NCBI GenBank assembly: GCA_022495995.1
Contig: JAFEMH010002507.1
Span: 62,001-126,000 of the forward strand
From: Adenophora triphylla var. japonica
Taxonomy: Eukaryota > Streptophyta > Magnoliopsida > Asterales > Campanulaceae
DNA length: 64,000 bases
Direction of reading: 5' to 3'
The notes under the pieces are model-generated. The model was not told the DNA's origin and searched no databases. It saw only the letters and a list, made by a program, of their open reading frames with translations. Positions 56,754 to 64,000 of this stretch are shown here, piece by piece (the stretch's first letter is position 1; each line of letters opens with the position of its first letter). Position numbers and translations under genes: made by a program.

Positions 56754-58102
56754 TGTTGGGTTTTACGGATCCATGCGCAGCGAAATAAAGCATCAAATAA
56801 CATAAAATCCAAGGAGCCTAGGATCCGTTCTATACAATTAAATTGAATCATATGAGATAGATGTAACCAACCTTGAACGCTTTCCGTTCTTGAGCTATCG
56901 AACGATTCAATAATGTGATTTCAAATCACAAACTTCGTTCTTCAGATTGCTTGAACTCTAGGCCTTGATCAATGAATGAGCGAAGACCCTCTTTCGGTAT
57001 CCACACATTTGAATGAATCCAAGAACTTTTCTTGAAGATTGCTAAATCTCTAAACCTTGGAAGAATATTGAGAATATAGTGTTTTTCTTTTGAGAATTTC
57101 GGCTAGAGTTAAAGGGTTGACAGACTGTTATATTTATACTACTTTAGTACAAAATATGTTTTCTAATCAAATTAGGAAACCAGCTCTGTAAACCGCCTTA
57201 GGACTTCTTGTGTCGCACGACCACACGGGGCACATGGCCTTGATGTGTCGCACGACCAGACAAGGTCACTGAGGAGTTCTCAATCATTCTTCCCTTGGTT
57301 TATCAAATTCATTCTAATTGTGTGTGACCCAATATGATTATATTATGTTGGCAATGAGCTCGATCATATCGACCTTCATAAGACATAAGCGAACTCTAGC
57401 AAGCCATTATGTCTACCCAAATAATATAACGTAAGAGTTCACGTTTCCAATGGTACACTTCCATTTCTCCCTTTGTCTCACGATGTTATATTGAACACAA
57501 GTCATGGTCCATGTCAACTTGTACCTTGTTCAATGCTTTCTCGATCTTGAGTATAATGATAATCCAATCGCATTGGGGTATGGCCATACACTTTCATCAT
57601 TATCACTCATCGAGGGGCCCAAGCAAAACATCTCTCTTCTGAGGGACAAATTCCATCTTGACTTATCATCCTTCCCATCATGAATCCGATCATGCCAAAG
57701 ATAGCCTTTATAGATATCGTGTTAAGATACCGTTTGACTAAAATCAAACATGACTTTCATCATATGTAAGGTCATGATAATCTCAGGTCTAGGGACTAAA
57801 TGAAGTGACCATATGAGATTTAATTATGACATCTGACCATGACATAAATCTCATACGGGTCAAGTCCAGTCACTTGTTCTCTAACAAGTACCCATAAATT
57901 TAATGTGCATCTCTATGCATATAATCATCAAATGATTATCCATTAACATTTATACTAATTATTCACATAATAATTAGGGACGGAGATTATTATAAATAAA
58001 TATGCAAAACACATAATAATCAAATGATAAACATTTCATTTAATAACAAATAATGTCAACACATAAGTCTATCAACCATAGGCCTAGGGCATAACACCAA
58101 CA
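56754..58102 (-). repeat. LTR of element D
   Basis: 1349 bp, perfect terminal inverted repeat TGTTGG ... CCAACA. TATAAATA on the minus strand at 57131-57138, with TGTCGCACGACCA twice upstream (57211-57223 and 57246-57258). PPT to the right, PBS to the left. Confidence 0.88.
57131..57258 (-). promoter_or_regulatory. TATA box and double TGTCGCACGACCA in the LTR of D
   Basis: TATA at 57131-57138; the 13-bp motif copies start about 73 and 108 bp upstream. The same 13-mer sits upstream of the TATA box of the gypsy LTR at 29965. Confidence 0.6.
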
Positions 58103-58116
58103 GTCTTCCACTTGCA
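58103..58116 (-). other. Polypurine tract of element D
   Basis: GTGCAAGTGGAAGAC on the minus strand lies between the stop codon of pol and the LTR. Confidence 0.82.
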
Positions 58117-60788
58117 CTAGGCCCAATCTACCATGTATCGAATATCCATGGATCTAACATGACCATCATGCTTAGCTTGCGGGAGAGCCTTAGTTAATGG
58201 GTCCGCCACGTTGTCATCAGTGTCTACTCTGCATATCTTTACGTCTTCCCTTTCGCATATCTCACGGATAATGTGGAAACGCCGAAGTATGTGTTTGGAT
58301 CTCTGGTGTGACCTTGATTCCTTTGCTTGAGCAATGGCACCGTTATTGTCACAGTAAAGTTCAATAGGATCTCTGATGCTTGGAACGACTTCCAAATCAC
58401 TAATGAACTTTTTGATCCAAACTGCTTCCTTAGCTGCATCGGATGTCGCTATGTACTCAGCTTCGGTTGTAGAATCAGCGACGGTACTTTGCTTGGAACT
58501 TTTCTACTCACAGTGCCTCCATTCAGCGTAAACAAAATTCCAGACTGCGATCTGAATCATCCTTGTCGGTTTGGAAGCTAGCATCGTGTAGCCTTTAACT
58601 ACAAGATCTTCTTCCATTCCTCCAAAGAACAAGAATACATCCTTAGTTCTTCGCAAGTACTTGAGGATATTCTTGACTGCTATCCAATGTGGTTTGCCGG
58701 GATCCGATTGGTACCTACTCGTCATGCTTAGAGCACACAAGACATCGGGTCTAGTACATAACATAGCATACATGATAGACCCAATAGCCGAAGCATATGG
58801 AATACCATTCATTCTCTTTCGCTCATCATTAGTCTTAGGACTTTGAGTCTTGCTAAGAGATATACCATGCAACATTGGCAAATTTCCTCTTTTAAAATTT
58901 TCCATTTGGAATCTTCTAAGAACCTTGTTAATGTAAGTACTTTGACTTAAACCAATCATCCTCTTAGATCTATCTCTATAGATCTTGATACCAAGGATAT
59001 ATGCAGCTTCACCCTTATCTTTCATTGAAAAGCACTTTCCCAACCAAGACTTGACAGTCTGTAGTGCGGGAATGTCATTTCCAATGAGTAAGATATCGTC
59101 GACATACAACACTAAAAATAGTGCTACGCTCCCACTAATTTTCTTGTATACACAAGGTTCATCTTCGTTCTTGATAAAGCCAAACTCCTTGATTGCTTCA
59201 TCAAAACGTAGATTCCAACTCCTAGAAGCTTGCTTCAATCCATAAATGGATTTATGCAATTTACACACCTTGTTAGAATTTTCTGGACTGACAAAACCTT
59301 CAGGTTGTATCATGTATACATCCTCAATTAACTTCCCATTTAGGAAAGTTGTTTTGACATTCATTTGCCATATCTCATAGTCATAATATGCGGCTATGGC
59401 AATTAAAATTTTAATAGACTTAAGCATTGCTACAGGCGAGAAGGTTTCATCATAGTCGATGCCATGAATCTGCCTATATCCCTTAGCTACAAGCCTAGCC
59501 TTATAGGTGTGCACCTTCCCATCCATGTCGGTCTTCTTCTTGAAGACCCATTTGCACCCTATGGTTTTTACACCTTCGGGTGGATCAATCAAGTTCCAAA
59601 CTTGATTATCAGCCATGGATTGTAGTTCGGACTCCATGGCCTCTTGCCATTTTTCCGAATCAGGAGCGGACATCGCTTCTTGATAGCAAGTAGGTTCATC
59701 GTGTTCGATTAACTCCACTTCTTCACTTTCCGTAACGAGAAATCCATATTTCTCGGGTTCGGATCGTGACCTACCACTTCGGCGAAGAACTTGTGCATCT
59801 TGAACTGGTTTCACAACTCTTTGTGAATTTGGTTCAGTCTCTACCATTGGTTCAATGTTTTTTTCGGGTTCTCGAATTTCTTCGAGATCTATTTTACTCC
59901 CACTGGTTCCTTTGCGAAGAAACTCCTTTTCTAAGAAAGTATCATTACGAGCAACAAACACTTTGTTCTCGTTTCGGTTGTAGAAATAGTATCCTTTGGT
60001 TTCCTTAGGATAACCCATGAAAACACATTTATCAGACTTAGGTGCTAGCTTGTCAGAAGTTAACTTCTTGACATATGCATCGCAACCCCAAATCTTCATG
60101 AAAGACAAACTAGGTTTTCTTCCATGCCACATCTCATATGGGGTCTTTTGAACCGATTTGGTAGGAACTTTGTTTATGGTGAAAGCAGCAGTTTCTAGTG
60201 CATGTCCCCAAAAGGATAAAGGAAGCTCAACTTGACTCATCATAGAACGAACCATGTCCAACAAAGTTCTATTCCTCCTCTCAGACACACCATTCCATTG
60301 TGGTGTTCCGGGTAGAGAGAGTTCTGAAACGATTCCACAACTCTTAAGATGACTGTCAAATTCTTGGCTCAAATATTCGCCACCTCGATCGGATCGAAGT
60401 ACCTTAATAGTTTTGCCAAGTTGATTTTGCACCTCATTTTGAAATATTCGAAATATCTCAAACGATTCACTTTTATGCTTCATTAGATAAACATATCCAA
60501 ATCTACTATAGTCATCAGTGAATGTTATGAAGTACCGAAATCCTCCCCTAGCATCACTACTCATAGGCCCACATACAACGGTATGTATGAGTCCTAATAA
60601 GTCGCCCGCCCTTTCACCGGTTTTGGTAAATGGGTCCTTGGTCATCTTTCCAAGTAAACAAGATTCACATGTCTCATATGATTCATAATCATGTGAGTCC
60701 AAAAATCCATCTTTGTGGAGTTTGGAAATGTGTTTCTCATTTATATGGCCAAGACGACAATGCCATAAGTGTGGTTTACATCATTGGG
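58117..60788 (-). pseudogene. pol of Angela-like element D (integrase, RT, RNase H)
   Basis: The frame is open from 60788 to 58504. Pre-integrase finger: LWHCRLGHINEKHISKLHK then CESCLLGK. Integrase: the first catalytic Asp is lost (IHTVVCGPM, where IHTDVCGPM is usual); LRSDRGGEY and QWNGVSERRNR keep the other two. RT has CKWVFKKKTD, QMNVKTTFLNG and the active site VLYVDDILLIGND. RNase H starts LVVKGYT, breaks by a frameshift near 58580, and its end (ELYCDNNGAIAQAKESRSHQ, then ADPLTKALPQAKH) is in another frame to TAG 58117. A TGA precedes the finger near 60790. Confidence 0.9.
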
Positions 60789-61300
60789 CTTAGATTTCTT
60801 GTTAATGCTATATATATCATTATCACGATTTTCAACATCAAGGATATAAAGTCCATTGATGTTATAGATATCATTATCACGATTTTCAACATCAAGGATA
60901 TAAAGGCCATTGAATGAAATAGCAGTACATTAATGCATATCACTCTTGTAAATAGAAAATTTCTTATCACATATAAGAAAATTAAAACCTTCATTATCCA
61001 AGCATGAAATCGAAATAATATTCCTACTCAAAGCTGGAACGTAATAACAATTGTTCAAAACAAGTATTAGTCCACTAGGTAAAGTAACTTCATAAGTTCC
61101 TACGGCTAATGCACGCAAAGAATCCTTGCTCCATTCCCCACACGTAGGTCCACTTCACCTTCCTCAAGCATCCTTCTGTTCTTTAGACCCTGCACATTTA
61201 GAAAAATGTGAGTTCCACATCCGGTATCCAATACCCAAGAACTAGAAGTAGATAGGAATATATCTATAACAAAGATACCTGAAGTCGAAGCAACTCCTTT
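60789..61300 (-). pseudogene. Protease of Angela-like element D
   Basis: Active site SSWVLDTGCGTHI at about 61215-61255, then GLKNRRMLEEGEVDLRVGNG, a small frame break near 61125, and TYEVTLPSGLILVLNNCYYV with CLDNEGFNF. From 60780 to 60925 a degraded, partly duplicated stretch (atcattatcacgattttcaa twice, about 60 bp apart) separates it from integrase. Confidence 0.8.
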
Positions 61301-61308
61301 GCTCTTCT

Positions 61309-62139
61309 TCAGCGCTTCCTTGTATTTTGTGCAGTTTCTCCTCCAATGACCAATCTCATTGCAATGGAAGCAGACTGCGTCCTCTTGGGACTTGGGCTTA
61401 GCCTCTTTGGGTTTGGCACCCTCTTTGGGTTTGGCATCATTTGCCTTAGGATTGACAACTTTTGCCTTTCCTTTACCCTTGAAACCTTCCCCTTGTTGAC
61501 CATCAACACTTGATCAGCGGTTTTCCTTTTGACAATATTGGTTTCCGCAGTGTTCAACATTTGAACTAACTCGGAAAGGTTTCTATTCATGTTCCCCATG
61601 TTATAGTTCATTATAAAATTACTAAAACTTTCGGGTAATGAATTCAATATCAAGTCAGTAGCCAACTCTTGGCTAATCGGAAAACCGAGCCTTTCAAGAT
61701 GCTCGATATGGCCCTTCATCTTTAAAGCATGAGGACCAACAGCTTGCCCTTCACTCATCTTGCATAAGGTTAGGTCCTTAACTGTGTTGTACCCTTCCTG
61801 CCTAGCTTGAACTTGGAACATTTCCATCAGTCGATTGTTGAGATCAACTGTCCCCAAGTTCTCAAGATCCTTCTGAAGGCTCTTGCACATGGTAGAGAGC
61901 ATGAGGTAACCAACATCAGTAGAATCACGCTTGTGCTTCAGATATTGGTCCCTCACTGCCCTAGTAGCATTGGCAGTAGGTTTAGGTGGAATAGGTTCTT
62001 CGAGAACGTACATTTTCTCCTCTTGCCTGAGAACAATTTTCACGCTACGGATCCAATCCATATAGTTTGTACCGTTATCTTCCAACTTTTCCTTCTCAAG
62101 GACAGATCGCAGTGACAGATGATTATTGTTTGGTGCCAT
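61309..62139 (-). pseudogene. gag of Angela-like element D
   Basis: ATG 62139 (MAPNNNHLSLRSVLEKEKL). YMDWIRSVKIVLRQEEKMYV, STMCKSLQKDLENL, LMEMFQVQARQEGYNTVKDL and LNSLPESFSNFIMNYNMGNM form a standard copia gag. A one-base frameshift near 61505 moves the zinc knuckle (CFHCNEIGHWRRNC, about 61333-61376) into another frame. Confidence 0.9.
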
Positions 62140-63561
62140 TTATTCTACAAAAAGATATGCATAAAATATGAGCACATATAAGTAACACATATTATATGAA
62201 AAGTATAATGCATTTATAACAAATAAATGCTCACACTAAATTATACACCTTCCAATGCAAATAAGCATAATATACATTTAATGGGCTAAGATCCAACTTT
62301 AATTTAATTTCAAGTTTGCTATGGCAAACTGCTCAAAATTAAATTAATTAGGTAGAAACATCAATCATATCACATATATGACTCTTAGATCTTTTATGAA
62401 ATTTTATTCAAGACATCATATGTCTAAGCATATTTTAATCTCATCTTATGCCTTGGATCCAAAACCATTTTGATAAACCAATTAAGTTCATTCACTTTAA
62501 ACGTATAGGAACCACCATTTCCTCATCTTGCTCGCATACGAATAGAATCAAAGTACCTTGCTATGGCAAACCCACCCAAAACTATCCGAATGGTCTCAAG
62601 TGTTTTAATCATGAATTGGCATAAAGAACATAAAAGTTAAATGAAGGTTCTTTAAAGTAGATTATAAGCGTATCAGCAAAGATGATCATAATCGTGCATC
62701 AGGTAAGTTCCCAGGAAGATAGGTGAGCCACAAGGACTACTTAAGTACCAAATCTCTCCTTCGACAGAACTTTCCTAGACATGCACAATCAGAAATCAGC
62801 TCTGATTTGCAACATAATCAACACTTTGCATAAATGATCAATTTCCTTTTAAATCTTGCGTAAAATGACTTGTTTCTCGTAAACAATCATAAAACCAAAA
62901 TTTTAACGTTAAGTCTAAACAAATAGGAAATTACAACATTATGTTTCAACTAAACATCTAATTAAAATTCTTAGCATGTAAGAACACATAGATCATGCAT
63001 CGCAACAATTAATAAAATCATATTTTAAACAATTAAGCATGCATAAATCTTGAATTAATCTAGCATAACCTTATAAACTTAATTCCATTAATTTATAGCA
63101 TCCAGATCAATACATAAACATATCAGGTTGTAAAACACATTCACAGATTAGCAGAATTGTCTAACAAACTGATTCTGCCCAGATTGGACATGTTTTGTCA
63201 CGTGACAGAGACTCCCAGAGTCACGATATTTCGCACGACCTAGAGAGGCCATCAGTCATGGTTTGTCGCGTGACACAGACCTACTATGTCGCGTGACACC
63301 ATGAGGCCAGTTTTGCAGATTTGCAGAATTCAATCAATTCTAAATCACAGAGCAATTAAATCATGCAACAACCTTTAACAGATTTAATTCAATATCAATA
63401 GAGCACGATTTAGGCATATTGTTTCAAAAATAATTAATCTATCACATACAAAACATGCAAGGAATATATATAAACAATTTATATCACTTTTCTTAGCATG
63501 TTAATTCTTTATTGAGAAACTATTTCTAGCATGCCAATTTAAACTTAACCATACGAATGGG
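62140..63561 (-). other. Untranslated leader of element D
   Basis: 1.4 kb, AT-rich, without a gene. Contains TGTCACGTGACA (63196) and TGTCGCGTGACA (63264 and 63287) plus a degenerate TTTCGCACGACCT (63229). Confidence 0.65.
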
Positions 63562-63573
63562 GCTCTGATACCA
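63562..63573 (-). other. Primer binding site of element D
   Basis: TGGTATCAGAGC on the minus strand, one base from the remaining TGTTG of the lost LTR. Confidence 0.9.
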
Positions 63574-63679
63574 CTGTTGTTTATAAATTAAGAGATGGGG
63601 AAAACTCATGTAAATGGCTTCATGATTCAATAGAAGAAGAAGAAGCTTATCATGAGGAAATGATGAAGAAGAGGTAGGA

Positions 63680-64000
63680 CCTCTACATAGCAAATGAGGT
63701 AGGATAAGAAAATTATATGGTCCGGATTTTCTAACCTCAATACTAGAAAGTGAATCACAAAGTTAAAAAGACATTGAGCTCTTTGGAAAGATCTTTGTGA
63801 AAATATGTCATTAAAAGTGAGATTGATTCCATCTTGGAAAATGACACTTGGAAACTAGTGGATTTACCTCCGAGTAGTAAATCACTAGCATGTAAGTGAA
63901 TTTTCAAAAAGAAAATAAAGACCGATGAAACAATCAATGAGTATAAGATTAGACTTGTAATTGAGGATTACAAGAAAAATGAAGACCTTGATTACGTTTA
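63680..64000 (+). pseudogene. Copia reverse transcriptase fragment, plus strand
   Basis: From 63807 the plus strand reads VIKSEIDSILENDTWKLVDL, PPSSKSLACK, a TGA where Trp is expected (CK*IFKKKIK), then DETINEYKIRLVIEDYKKNE and DLDYV at the edge. This is the N-terminal part of a copia RT (family pattern: W.LVDLP ... KWIFK.K ... KARLV..GY). Upstream 63680-63800 looks like the decayed link from integrase. It belongs to a different element from D (opposite strand) and continues beyond the window. Confidence 0.8.

Larger units (their letters stand above)
56754..63579 (-). mobile_element. Ty1/copia Angela/BARE-1-like element D (5' LTR lost)
   Basis: Minus-strand order is PBS, 1.4-kb leader, gag, protease, integrase, RT, RNase H, PPT and LTR (56754-58102). 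The integrase/RT text closely follows the Angela/BARE-1 type (DLLGLIHT, MKHKSESFEIFRIFQNEVQN, GVSERRNRTLLDMVRSMMSQ), recalled from family knowledge. The long leader also fits. At the right end only TGTTG of the 5' LTR remains (63575-63579). Several frameshifts and a changed integrase residue make it dead. Confidence 0.87.

Noticed and set aside
1..64000. Cellular protein-coding genes between elements
   Set aside because: All ORFs above about 100 codons are explained by retroelement proteins, antisense ORFs, repeats or shadows.

Overview
The window looks like repeat-dense nuclear DNA of a flowering plant, probably a eudicot. Nearly every base can be assigned to LTR retrotransposons of typical plant lineages (Ty3/gypsy Tat and Tekay/Del; Ty1/copia SIRE/Maximus and Angela/BARE-1-like). 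I see no ordinary cellular gene, rRNA or tRNA. The species cannot be named from the sequence alone. Elements are labelled A to F here.

Layout. Two related Tat elements, A and B, lie head to tail on the minus strand and form the scaffold. A runs from the left edge to about 30.3 kb. It has a plus-strand antisense ORF at 0.4-1.6 kb, integrase at 2.4-3.3 kb, an archaeal-type RNase H, and RT, protease and a gag-like region at 23.5-28.9 kb. B runs from about 28.9 to 55 kb, with its own antisense ORF at 31.9-33.3 kb, integrase and RNase H at 34.1-35.9 kb, RT, protease and gag. A and B appear to share one LTR (28902-30279).

Insertions. SIRE-type copia element E (4079-23539, TSD AATAC) splits the second RNase H of A. 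Tekay/Del-type element F (13376-22218, TSD GTGGA) splits the gag of E; F has 2.87-kb LTRs and carries gag but no pol. Tat-related element C (40279-53345, plus strand, TSD GGTAT) splits the gag of B; C has LTRs, PBS, PPT, a decayed gag and three 30-bp tandem arrays, but no pol. LTR differences counted by eye are about 0.3% (F), 0.4% (E) and 1.6% (C), which agrees with the nesting order of F and E.

Right side. Decayed Angela-like element D (56754-63579, minus) has one LTR, pol, protease, gag and a 1.4-kb leader. Its 5' LTR is lost at 63579, and a plus-strand copia RT fragment follows. The LTR of D is flanked on both sides by internal-type sequence. Its outer side carries a PBS and a copia-like leader full of palindromes, which runs into the Tat gag of B.

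How the parts relate. All pol genes follow known plant LTR-retrotransposon order, and most copies are broken by stops and frameshifts. The most complete coding unit is the 617-codon 3' ORF of E. The least explained signals are non-coding. A 13-bp motif, TGTCGCACGACCA, and near-palindromic relatives recur upstream of TATA boxes in unrelated gypsy and copia LTRs and upstream of the antisense ORF of B. A conserved hairpin-like block brackets the antisense ORF region of the Tat elements. Other families carry their own repeated palindromes or motifs.
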